Assembly (NCBI GenBank): GCA_964019335.1
Contig: OZ025664.1
Location: forward strand, 661,279 to 725,278
Direction of reading: 5' to 3'
Length of the DNA stretch: 64,000 nt
Source: Diplonema japonicum
Lineage: Eukaryota; Euglenozoa; Diplonemea; Diplonemida; Diplonemidae
Shown one piece after another: positions 1 through 9,741 of this stretch (its first letter is position 1; each line of letters starts with the position of its first letter). A program made the position numbers and the translations under genes. Under the pieces are notes generated by a model. That model worked only from the letters and a program-made list of their open reading frames with translations, did not search any database and was not told where the DNA came from.

Positions 1-200
1 TCACCGGTAGCGCCCGAGTGGAAGAACATAATGCAGATGCTCAGGGTGACGAACAGGCAGCAAACTGCACGAGCGCAGAATCTTGGTTACCCGGGACGCA
101 CCGGCTGGGGTTGAGCTGTACACCGCACGCATTAAGGACACGACGCGAAACGCAGAAGAAGCTACAACTCGGCCGCGGCGCGCCCCCTGTAATCAAGTAG
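1..200 (+). CDS. 3' end of an unidentified gene, cut by the window start
   Basis: The first 200 bases have balanced, GC-rich composition, unlike the homopolymer spacer that follows, and look like the tail of a coding region on the same strand as all other genes. Two frames remain open for a while: one from base 3 ends at a TAG at 198-200, another from base 1 ends at a TGA at 112-114. I cannot choose between them and recognise no domain. A dispersed repeat overlaps the end of this stretch. Confidence 0.3.
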   Translation, partial: TGSARVEEHNADAQGDEQAANCTSAESWLPGTHRLGLSCTPHALRTRRETQKKLQLGRGAPPVIK

Positions 201-258
201 ACAGTTCTTGTAGGGCGCCGCCAACACCGGCCTCCTTTAACTCATATATTTTTTTTTG
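187..258 (+). repeat. Dispersed repeat R1, copy 1
   Basis: The stretch from CTGTAATCAAGTAGACAGT to the T-run matches 36015-36092 over about 65 bases with roughly three quarters identity. Both copies are on the + strand and both end in an ATATA stretch followed by nine or more T. The shared T-run could be a Pol III-type terminator or just the local pyrimidine-rich spacer. No ORF is shared. Confidence 0.6.
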
Positions 259-1014
259 CACATTCACTACTCAGCCCGCCTGCCTATTGCCCTTTGGGGT
301 AAAATTCATAAATCTGGGCAGAGATTAGAGATGCGCGCCTTTCTTTTTTTTTTCTCCTCCCTCTTATTGACACCTGTCAATTTGTGCCACCCTTCTCCCC
401 TTTGTGTGTGTGGTGTAATATATTTCCATTTTTTTTTTTTTGTTTTTTTACATTTTTTTTTTAAACCTAGCTTCTTGTTGCCCTCAGGGTCGGTTAGCTG
501 GCGCGAAGAGTGACAAGGAAGAAAAAAAAGAATAAAAAAAAGAAGAGAGAAAGGAGAAGAAAAAAAAAAAAAAAAAAAAGACCTCCTTATACGCCTCACA
601 CCCCTATTTAAAAGTGTTTTTTTCCCCCCCTCCTTTTTTTTTCTTCCATTTACCTCTAGGGGAGCTCATGCTGGCGAAGAGCAATCTAACAAATTTCTTT
701 TTCACCCCCCCCTTGTCATATGTAAAAGTTTGCAAGATACTCAATGAACTGGGGTGTGCTAGCATCTTTGCAGCTTTCGCATGCACGGGGTATACCTAAA
801 CTATAGTAGAAAGAAAATATGATTTGTGCCCATCCCCCCTTCCCCCATTTTTTTTTCTTTTTTTTTTTCTTCCACTTTTCTCCCTTGCGTCACGGGGTTC
901 GCTACCTTTTTCTTGTTTAATCACTTTTCAACAGCGCAAAGGGGGAGAAGGGGGGGGGGGGGGGAGGGTAACTAGAAACCACGGTATTTTTTTTTATATT
1001 TCTTGTTTTGTTCA

Positions 1015-1063
<49 letters not shown>

Positions 1064-1222
1064 GGAAGTAACAATTTCTCATTTTTTTTGTACTTTTTTT
1101 TTTCCCCTCCAAAAAAAAAATTTTTTTTTTCTTTTCAAACAACAATACCAAGACAAAAGAAGCATAAATATTTTTGAAAAATTAAAAAAGGTTTTCGGCA
1201 GTTCCCTTGGAAAGAAACGAGG

Positions 1223-1276
<54 letters not shown>

Positions 1277-2092
1277 AAAGAAAATCATAGCTATGTTGTT
1301 TCAAACATTGTTTTAAGGCTTCACCTTTCATCGAGGTACTTGGGAAAAAAAAAGGGGGTACTTTTTTTCTTAGAGACCAAAAGCTTTTTTTGCGTCTATT
1401 CCTTTTTCTTTTCTTTCCTCCCCTTTTTTTTTCTTTGAAACTTTTTCCCTCCTGTTTTTAAAAAAAAGTAACCTGCAACTTAGTGTCAGTGTGTAGCATC
1501 TACCGCACTTGCATATTTAAGGCGCACTTTTTTTTTTTCTTTTTTTTTTTTGAAGCCTTATTTCACAGTCCCTGTCCATAAAAGTAAGCAGGGTTAAACA
1601 AAAAAAAAATATGAAAAAAGAAAAAGAAAAAGAAAATGCACAGTGATATAAAACAAAACAAAAAAAGGGGAAGACGGCAGGTGTAAAAGGAAAATAGCAA
1701 AAAAAAAAAAAAAAAAAGAAAGAAATACCGTCCTGCTCTTTCGTTTACGGTTCTTCTTTTTTCTTTTTTCTTTTCTCTCTCTCTTTTTTTTTTTCTTCCT
1801 TCCCGTGCCCGTAAGCAGAAGTGTCACGGTCTCGTGTGTCACCTCTTCCCTGATTCTTTTCTTTGCCTTCTCCGAAGCGACGAGAAAAAAGGGAAGAAGG
1901 GAGGAAGAGAATAATTTATTAAGAAAAAGAAAAGAAGCCCCGGTCAGCCATCCCTTCTCCTTCTCTTCAGTGTTATCAAAAGAAAAAGAAAAAAAAAAGG
2001 AAAGTGGAGAGAGGGGGAGGAAAGCGCACGAAAGAAGAATGAGAAGGAAAAAAAAAAGAAAGAAGGTTTTTTTTGTTCTTTTTTTCGTTCTC

Positions 2093-2127
<35 letters not shown>

Positions 2128-2431
2128 CTTTTTTTTTTTTTGAACACAAAACCGGGGAAGCAGCAGGAAAGCTCTTATTTAAAAAAAGGAAAAAAAAGGG
2201 GGGGAGAGGTAGATAAGAAAGAAAATAGGTTGCCTCTCCCCATTTTCACAAAATACTTTTTTTTTTTTTCTTTTTTGTTTTCCCCAACAACCCTTTCTCC
2301 GTCCCCCCCCCCTCCCCTTTTTATTTCATTATTATTATTTGTTATTCTTTTTTTTTTATTTATTATTATTCACTTTCCTTTTTCTTCTTCCTTCACCTTA
2401 AAACAACCCCCCACAGGCAGGGCACGGCAAT
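259..2431. other. Homopolymer-rich spacer
   Basis: No gene is seen. The spacer holds a small perfect palindrome near 368-381 (TTGACA CC TGTCAA), a G-run at 951-964, a CT microsatellite at about 1022-1060, an uninterrupted A-run of 47 bases at 1223-1269, and long T-runs at 2093-2140. It ends in a pyrimidine tract and CCACAG at 2411-2416, the probable trans-splice acceptor of the next gene. Long ORFs here read poly-Lys, poly-Phe or Ser-Leu and are composition artefacts. Confidence 0.7.
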
Positions 2432-4631
2432 ATGCCGCACGCAGACCCCTTGTCGTTCAACAGCAGGATGAGCGGGAGTAGTCCCGCCAAAATGCGAGAA
2501 GTGCTAGGATGGTTCAACAAATGCTTAGAGGAGGTCCCTGCCAAGGACAGGAAGAGGGTGAGCGGTGCGCTCATGGGCATGATACCCAGAGACAGTGACG
2601 AGATCAACGGCATCGACTGGGACACCTACATGCCGCTCGAGGTGCGTGCGCTCTTGCACAAGGACAAAGCACAGAGCACCGTGCCGACACCCACCTTCGA
2701 CGACAGTCACGAGTACCTCCCCAACGAGGTCTCCCCGCAGACGCCTCTCCAACCTGAGAAGTTAAGCAACATGCCATCGAAGTCAAAGACGACGCTCAAA
2801 GTGAGCCCATCCACAGCCAAGTCCATGGCCTCAAGGAACGTTCGACAGCAGCAACAACAACCGCCGCCCCGCATGTCCCAACAACAACAACCTCAGAAGA
2901 AGCGTCCCCGCTCGCCCCTCAGGCTGAAGCGGAGGTCGACAGACGAACTTCTCAACATTAACGTGCGTTCCGAATGGGCGACACTCAACTCAGACGAACG
3001 CGACCGGTACAAGAACGCCAAGAGGACTGAAGCCAAGGTGCAGGCAAGGAGGAGGTCTGACGCACGCCGTGCACCTTCTGCTGACACAGCGGTGGAGCCG
3101 ATGCTGTCGCCGCCTGAAGATGATCACCTGCAACCCACCACACTCGACTTCTCTGTCCCCGTAGGGCAGATCCACATCCACGGTGAGATGAGGTGCGGGT
3201 CCCTCCTCGTGGCAGACCTTAGTACAAGCAACCCCGCCTTCGTGGACACCAACCCCCCCGACATCTCGTGGTGGGTGGAGCGTGGCTTCGATCACGTGAA
3301 GGAAGTCGACCACCTCAGGAACATCCCCGAGTTCCCCATCACCACAGAGTACATCGGTTGGTCTGTTGTCTGCCGCTACAAGCCCACGGGCACCCTTCAC
3401 GGCAGCTTAATGACATGCGACACAGTTCAAACCGTTGTAGGCCCCATACCCCCCTGCGACACCCTCACGCCTCGCCTCAAGATCCGCAACATCGTCGAGG
3501 GCTCCCTCACAGTCGGCTCCCGGCTTGAACTCCCGCAGATGAAAAAGCCTTTCACTGAAGTATGCATCAAGAAATACCATGTTTACCAACACAACAGCTG
3601 CCAAAGTGGTACACCATCTTCAGTGATGACCCTTCCGCGTCACCGCCGCCTGTTAAGGGGACAGTGTTGCAGTTGAAGCCGGAACATGCAGGCTGTGTTG
3701 TGAAGGTGTGCGGTGAAAATTACTTCTTTACTCCGACCCCACAGGTTCGATTCGCACTACAGTCGGCAGGTCCCTTGTACTGCATCGTGGGCACGGTGGA
3801 AGCAATTCCAAGGTTGTTGATGGAAAAGCTTGGGTCTGATTTGTGTGAGCGGAAAAAGAGTTATAGAAACAGCTGGAGGGAAGAAAAGGAGCTGGCAAAC
3901 AACCCAGAGCCGACAATGGTGCAGACACCGTCCGAGAGCACCGAGAGCGACTCAGGTGAGGGAAGCAGCGAAGCGAGTGCATTCTCGGAAGCAGACACAG
4001 TCAGTGTGATGGATACTTTACGAGAAGTGAATGTATGTCTTAGGTGGATTGAAAGAATGTATAACAGGTCATCCCGCCTTCTGATCCGGTGCTGAGTGTT
4101 CCTCCTTTAAGGATGGGGCGTGTACAAAAGGCACAGGATGCCATCAGGAGGCACACCGAGGCTTCTCTTGATGCTGCGGCACAGAAGAAAATGGCAGCAG
4201 GTGGGAAGATTGGAGGGCTTGCTCCTCTCTTCCAACCACAGAAACCCACTATAAACGGGGTGACCCTCAAAGTAGGGCAGCATCAGCAACAATCTAAGGC
4301 AAACCACGCACTCAAACCACCGAAACCGCCTCAAAAGAACAATTCTCAGCCTTCCCCGCACCAGCATCCTCCAGGTCCTCAGGACACACAGATGCTTTAC
4401 GCAACTTCTGATGCGGCGTCACCTCCTCCAGGGGATCATGAACCCTCTCCGATGAAGCAGCCTCGCCACCCTTCGCCGTATACGAAAAAGGAGGAAATAC
4501 CCGCTTTCGAAGGGGGCGATCAAAACAGAGCAGCGCCCCCCACACAGTACCAAGGGAGACAGCGTGTTGCGAAAGGCTCTCCAAAGCAGGTTCAAAGCTC
4601 GAAAGCAGGTTGTGAATGTGTTTTGATGTGA
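2432..4631 (+). CDS. AIR9-like A9-repeat protein with C-terminal CaaX box
   Basis: Three exons (2432-3559, 3598-4032, 4068-4631), joined in phase 0 through introns of 38 and 35 nt, encode about 708 residues. The first 65 residues are an unrecognised helical segment. Around residues 160-200 a basic stretch (SEWATLNSDERDRYKNAK) resembles the C-terminal half of an HMG box. Residues about 230-460 hold two immunoglobulin-like repeats resembling the A9 domains of the microtubule protein AIR9, with the repeated pattern of an hGsLtvGs strand, a central Trp and a late IGWSV or AGCVV strand. The tail is acidic then Gln/Pro-rich and ends GCECVLM, a CaaX prenylation motif with a neighbouring Cys. I infer a membrane-tethered cytoskeletal or scaffold role. 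The start is the first ATG after the AG at 2415-2416. The A9 assignment is by eye. Confidence 0.7.
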
Positions 4632-4873
4632 AAAGATGAACAAAGCAGCGCCGTGTTCGCCCGATAAGAACAAAGACGCTGAAAAACGAGAAAGAAGATA
4701 AAAACAAGAAAAAAAAATATTGTTTCCTCTCCATAGGTCCCCAATCTGGCTTTTGCATTGGTGACCTTGGGGGGCTGTGTCCTTTACTGTGAAAATAAGC
4801 CAACTGGCCCGCCACACACGGCAACAAGCTTGCGATCGACCAAACTACTCAGTTGGGCGGACGCAGATGCGTA

Positions 4874-4946
4874 GCCTCCCTAGCTCAGTCGGTAGAGCGC
4901 AAGGCTCTTAACCTTGTGGTCGCGGGTTCGAGCCCCGCGGGAGGTG
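4874..4946 (+). tRNA. tRNA-Lys (anticodon CTT)
   Basis: A complete 73-nt cloverleaf is visible. The acceptor arm is GCCTCCC paired with GGGAGGT (closing G-U pair), the D arm is GCTC/GAGC, and the anticodon stem is CAAGG/CCTTG with loop CTCTTAA. The variable loop is short and the T arm is GCGGG-TTCGAGC-CCCGC. The B box GGTTCGAGCCC is canonical, the discriminator base is G, and TTTT follows immediately as a Pol III terminator. There is no intron. It sits alone between protein genes on the same strand. Confidence 0.96.
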
Positions 4947-7503
4947 TTTTTTAAAACACCACCGCGACATCGATAAAGCAACAGGAGGACCCTTTCCATT
5001 TCATTCTAGTTTATTCAAAACACAGGGGAAGAACCGTTGGGTGCAAAAGGAAACGAGGAAAAAAAAGAAAACAAAAAAAAAAGCAAAAAAGAGGGAAAAC
5101 AATAAAAGAGAATCTGTTATCAGTAGCTGTTGAATGCAGCGGAAACTTTCCTTTTTCTTTTTTCTTTTTTTTTCTCGGTTAGATTTAAGCCTTTTTTCCT
5201 GTCACGCAGTAGGCAGGCCCTGTTTAGAAGCCTGTCCACTTTTTTCTTTACTTCCTCCCCTAGTTCTAGACTAGTTCCACCAATACACGCCCAACTGCAA
5301 CGGAAGAGAACAAGGTGTCTTAAGGCAGGATTGTTCCTTATGATAGCATTCTTTTTTCTTCCCTTAATTCTCTCTCTTAGATGGTGCCCCTACTCTTCCC
5401 TCTTTCAACGGATTTCCCGAATAACTTCTTGAAAACCTCGGACAGCCTGACCAACTTTTTTGCTTCCTTTTTGTTCCTCGCGATCCTGTCACATACTGCA
5501 GGTTCCCTTTCAAAGACATGTTTTTTTCCCAAGGCTCGGACCAACACCTAGTTGCCGTGATTGGGATGGAAATGCTGACCACACTTGAAAGAAAAAAGGA
5601 GGGGGGAAATGTAAACGGGCTGTGTTGAAGTTTTCCCCCCTGCCCCTTTTACTTCTTTTTTCCTTTTTTCCTTTTATTTTCCTTCGAGTCTGGATCAAGG
5701 AGCGATATCTTTTTTTCTTTTTTTTCCCTTCTGTTCTGTTTTGTTCTAATATTTATTCTTTCTCTTTAAGACTGAGGACAACTCATGGACACGCCCGCAC
5801 CACGTTTAGTAACTCTCCCCCCCCCCCCCCCCCCCCCCTGCTTTTTTATACAACACTCTGTCTTGCATCTAACAGCTCTTTTGCAGTCCCTTCCCTCTTG
5901 TTTCGCGCTAAGGGTTATTATTTTATTTGTGGAGCTTTTGTAATTTCTTGGTTATTTTGACATGTGGCTGACCCAACTTGGCGGAAGCCATATCCAGTTC
6001 GAGTTTCCTTTGCCTTACCTTTTTCATTTTGGGGACCTCTGAGGGATTGCATACTGTCTCTGACCCGAATGGTAGTACCTCGTACACCGTTCAGTAGCTG
6101 CAGGGCCAGGGTCACACTCAGTGCCCCATGTAACCAAAGAAAAAGGAAGGGACATATTGCCACAACCACATGCAAACACTCTAAGGGGAGCCAAATGACC
6201 TTTCCTGTCAACACTTCGGGGCACTTTCCACCTATTAAGCAATTAAGGCCAATGAAAATAGTACAAAAAGACGGACAACAAGTACTAAAAACAGCCTCCG
6301 GTCCCAAGGAAAAGTCGTTGTTGATGGCGTTTGACCCCTCCCCCTCCCCTGTGTTTTTAAAGTTCACTTTACTAAGTTGCTCAGCATGTCCCCTTTTAAC
6401 ATTCCGGTGAGGTTTTACCTTGACCCCCCTCTTTCTTCCGCTTGTATGATTTGAAAAATTAATAAAAAAAGAAATGACAAAAGAATTTGTTCTTATTGGT
6501 CCCTTCCCCATCGGGAAAAAAAGAAAAATGAATAACAGGGTAGTTTTTCTCTTTTCCCCCTGCTTCTCTTTGGCAACTGACAAGAGCAGTCCAATGGTTT
6601 TCTCTTTTACTTTTCCACTCCCCTCCCTTATAGCCTGTTCACCCCTTCCCTTGTTCTGGAACATAAATTCTCAAAAGCACGAAAAGTAATTCTATTATAA
6701 ACAACCCGGGGGGGGGGGGACAAGAAAATATCATCCACTCTTTTCTTTCAACGTGATGATATCTGATCGGAGATCTACCTCTAGCGACCTCCTCTTTCAC
6801 CTTACTCTTTTTCTCTTTCCTTCCGAACCTCTTATCCGCCTCTTTTTCTTTTCTTTTTCCTTCTTCCTTTGGTTCGGCATCCTCCTTTTTTTTCTTTTTA
6901 TTCTCTATTAAATGTTCTAATTGCGCCCCCCCCCCCCCCCACCACCACCTTCATCTTTTCCCTGGAGCGATGCACAAAGGTATCAACAAGTCCCTCCCCC
7001 GGCCAAGGGGAGGAAAAAAGAGAAAGAAAGGCATAGCCAAAGGAGAAAGAGATGGAATGGAAAAAAGATAAAGAAAAGACTGTCTTTTCTTTTCCGTTCT
7101 GCTGAGAGAATTTGTTGTTTTTATTTAGCCCCCCCCCCCCCCCCCCAGCAGTAACCCGCTAGCAGATCGGCTTTGATTTTTAAGTATTTCTTTGTTTTCA
7201 GTATCCGATGAATTCATAGCATGTTATTGCATAGGAACATGCTGACACGCCGCGTAAGGCAAATGTACAGTGACGGCATACTGGATAGGGGAGTTTGTTA
7301 TTTATTATGAGGGGCAAGGGGGAAAAAAAGGAACAAAAAAAAAAGAAAAAGAAAAAAAACCACTCCATGGTAATCATCTCCTTCTCTGTCCCTTCGTTGT
7401 TCCCTCGGTCTTCTTCCCCCCCCTTTTTTTGAACTTCTCTTAGGAGCGTATCTTTTCGATATTTACAACAACAGGTGCTTTCAGTGACAAGAACTATGCC
7501 GTG
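4947..7503. other. Spacer with repeat copy and a low-homopolymer island
   Basis: No confident gene. It contains dispersed repeat R2 (5480-5527), a C-run at about 5818-5838, and a balanced-composition island at about 5950-6420. That island has opposing ORFs (+ 5964-6410, - 5918-6664) with no recognisable domain and may be an old insertion. An ATATCATC/GATGATAT inverted repeat starts near 6728, and an AGCATGTT/AACATGCT inverted repeat lies near 7218-7243. A pyrimidine tract and ACAG at 7471-7474 lead into the next gene. Confidence 0.6.
5480..5527 (+). repeat. Dispersed repeat R2, copy 1
   Basis: The block centred on CCTGTCACATACTGCAGG matches 34361-34404 with a few substitutions and small indels. 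Both copies continue into a TTTTTTT run. The core can form a short CCTG/CAGG hairpin around CACATA. Function unknown. Confidence 0.55.
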
Positions 7504-9063
7504 ATGACACACCGGAGCATCGAGCAGGTCATCGATCAGAAATGGAAAGAAGCTGAGAAAGAGGTACGTGACCTGCAGAACACCCTCACCGACCATGGGG
7601 CAGTAGACGTGACGCCTATTCACAGGATGAAGGCGGCCCTCAGAGGGCTAGGAACCATGCAGGTGCTTGGCAAGTTTTCCAACAAGGGCAAAGACCCTGA
7701 GAGTGTGTTGCGAGCCGAGCTAGAGTCCGTCCTTGCAAAGGTGGAAGGCATGCAGCTTGCCTTCAACAAAAAGGAAGAGCTCTGGAACGCACTCCTCGGC
7801 AAGAAAAACGAGCAGCTGATGATATCCATGAAGCGGGAACAGACGGCAACGTCCAAGCTTCGCGACAAGGTGAACGAAGTGAACCAGAGATTGCGTGACA
7901 CCAACGACCATATCACAGGACTGGACAAGCAGCTTGCTGAAAGCCACGAAGCGATGGAAGCCTACGAACAAGCTCTAGGGTACAAACTGCATGCCATTAA
8001 ACCTCTGGAGAAACCCCTCAACAACGACGATTTCTTGAAAGACAGGAAGCACATCTCTCAAGCTGACAGGGAGGCCAACACGTACGACGCGCAACAGATG
8101 ATCAGGATGCAGGACGAGGCCAACAAGTTGGCAGGCACGATCACCTCCTCCTACGATATTGACATCACAATCGGGCAGAGAGGCCACAGTCGGGTCGAGT
8201 CTGCATCTGGCCCCCAGAACCCTGTTCCCGACTCTGCGTCTAGCCCCCAGGACTCTGTTGCGTCCCTGTTAACCTCCAAGGGTGTCAAGGAGCTGCTCTC
8301 GCAAGTGATGCTGGAGTCCGCGTTCCTCCCCAGCCTTACTGAGGAAGAGTCTTCTCTTGTGGACCGCGTCAGCAACATCCTCAACGGTCGCACTGAATCA
8401 CCAACTCCCGACCCCCCGCCACCCAAACGGGACGAAAACGGCAGTAACAACCTTAGATTAGTAGCCGCTGCTCTCGAGTTCCGGGTGCTTACCCAAAAGA
8501 ACAAGCTCCACGTCATGCATGGCTACGCACCCCCGCACAATGTAGATGCACTCAGCTCCTCAAGCAAAGGGAAATCAACACATGACAAGGGAGCGAAAAA
8601 GGTCGCGGTGTCTCCTAGTCGCGGAGGGTTAGTCGGAAAAGATGAGACCAAGAAGCCCGTCACACCCACCCCTGCTCAGAAGAGCGGCGAAAGTGTAAGA
8701 ACACATAATAATCATGCGGCGGAGGAGAACGAAAAGCAGCGTCTAAAGCTCTTCAGGGAGAAGCGAGAAGCGAAGCAAGAAGCGGATATGTTGCAGGTGA
8801 GAGTTGAGAAGCTTTTGGAAGAGCTGAGTAGCCTGAAACCGTGCGAGTTCTGCGGGAGGGTAGCCATTAGGAATAACAAGGGCATCCAGTCTAGTCCCAA
8901 TATCTCGAAGGTGTTCGGTTTCAACACGCTGAGCAGCCTCCCGATACTAGTTAACACGAAAGGGCATATTTTGCGCGACGCTGGGATGATACCCCAGAAG
9001 CCTGTGTATCAAGAGCGTATGGGAGGCGGCGGTGCGGCCCCAAGAAGGCAGTTACCTCAGTGA
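7504..9063 (+). CDS. Coiled-coil protein, uncharacterised
   Basis: This single-exon ORF of about 519 residues is rich in Glu, Lys and Gln. Heptad-like coiled coil lies at about residues 5-45, 75-160 and 400-445, separated by Ser/Pro-rich linkers. Near residue 445 a CEFC pair could bind metal but is isolated. No family is recognised. The ATG at 7504 follows two possible trans-splice acceptors (AG at 7473-7474 and 7483-7484). A tiny upstream ORF, ATG CCG TGA at 7496-7504, ends on the A of the start codon. The neighbouring coiled-coil gene begins only about 80 bases after the stop. A single gene joined by an intron was tested using the GTATG at 9017 and the AG at 9127-9128 and is out of frame, so I keep two genes. 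Confidence 0.7.
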   Translation: MTHRSIEQVIDQKWKEAEKEVRDLQNTLTDHGAVDVTPIHRMKAALRGLGTMQVLGKFSNKGKDPESVLRAELESVLAKVEGMQLAFNKKEELWNALLGKKNEQLMISMKREQTATSKLRDKVNEVNQRLRDTNDHITGLDKQLAESHEAMEAYEQALGYKLHAIKPLEKPLNNDDFLKDRKHISQADREANTYDAQQMIRMQDEANKLAGTITSSYDIDITIGQRGHSRVESASGPQNPVPDSASSPQDSVASLLTSKGVKELLSQVMLESAFLPSLTEEESSLVDRVSNILNGRTESPTPDPPPPKRDENGSNNLRLVAAALEFRVLTQKNKLHVMHGYAPPHNVDALSSSSKGKSTHDKGAKKVAVSPSRGGLVGKDETKKPVTPTPAQKSGESVRTHNNHAAEENEKQRLKLFREKREAKQEADMLQVRVEKLLEELSSLKPCEFCGRVAIRNNKGIQSSPNISKVFGFNTLSSLPILVNTKGHILRDAGMIPQKPVYQERMGGGGAAPRRQLPQ

Positions 9064-9144
9064 TGTCTTTTCCAAGACATAGTTTGCTTGCGGTTCTGTT
9101 TGACTTTTATTTTCTTTTTGACCTCAAGAATCGGAAAGGCGAAG

Positions 9145-9660
9145 ATGCTACGCTCCCTGCAGCACGAGGACGAAGAGGTGCTCCATTTGGATGCACAACT
9201 GAACATAATGGCGGCGGCCGTGGCGGAGAGCGAGAAGAAGCTGGCTGAGGCAGAGGAGAGGGCTTCTCTGCTTCAGGAGAAGCTAACAGACAGCAGTGCA
9301 GACGCACTGTTGGACAGGCTTGCAGAGAAGGACAAGATAATACACGACTTGGAAGTGGAGCTCAGTGCGACTATCACGTCCCACAGATCGAGAGAAATGC
9401 TCCTCATGGCAGAGATCACAAAGCTGAAAGGCGATGCACCTGGAGGTGTCGAGGTCAAACACACATCGCCTTTGTCGTCTGCTGTCAGCACGCCGCCTGT
9501 GTCGATAGTTCGTACGAGACACGCAACACCCTTGCATTCCCACCCCCACCCCACCCCCTCGCACACCACACCCCCTAAGGCCGACATCGATCTTGACACT
9601 CTGCTGCAGAACGCACAAGAGGCCGTGTACCATGCTGACCGTCTGTCAAAGGGCGCGTGA
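9145..9660 (+). CDS. Small coiled-coil protein, uncharacterised
   Basis: A 171-residue ORF follows the pyrimidine tract and CTCAAG at 9123-9128, which looks like its own trans-splice acceptor 16 bases before the ATG. Residues 5-110 are a strong coiled coil (repeated Glu-Leu-Leu and Ala-Glu patterns). A His/Pro/Thr-rich linker follows, then a short helix (DLDTLLQNAQEAVYHADRL). No family recognised. It could be a second part of the preceding gene if an unusual intron is used, but the frames do not join through the obvious sites. Confidence 0.6.
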   Translation: MLRSLQHEDEEVLHLDAQLNIMAAAVAESEKKLAEAEERASLLQEKLTDSSADALLDRLAEKDKIIHDLEVELSATITSHRSREMLLMAEITKLKGDAPGGVEVKHTSPLSSAVSTPPVSIVRTRHATPLHSHPHPTPSHTTPPKADIDLDTLLQNAQEAVYHADRLSKGA

Positions 9661-9741
9661 GCCTGCTTTGTTCCTTTGTATTAGTGAAGAATCCTTTATA
9701 AATACCCGTTTGTTTTAAAAAACCAACCAATCAGGACTAAC

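Noticed and set aside
306-2147. ORFs rich in Lys, Phe, Ser-Leu in the left spacer
   Set aside because: They are translations of A-, T- and CT-runs with no domain or balanced codon use.
5918-6664. Opposing ORFs of 248 (-) and 148 (+) residues in a balanced island
   Set aside because: Neither shows a domain; the minus ORF runs through homopolymers at its ends and would be the only host gene on that strand. Kept only as an island of unknown origin.
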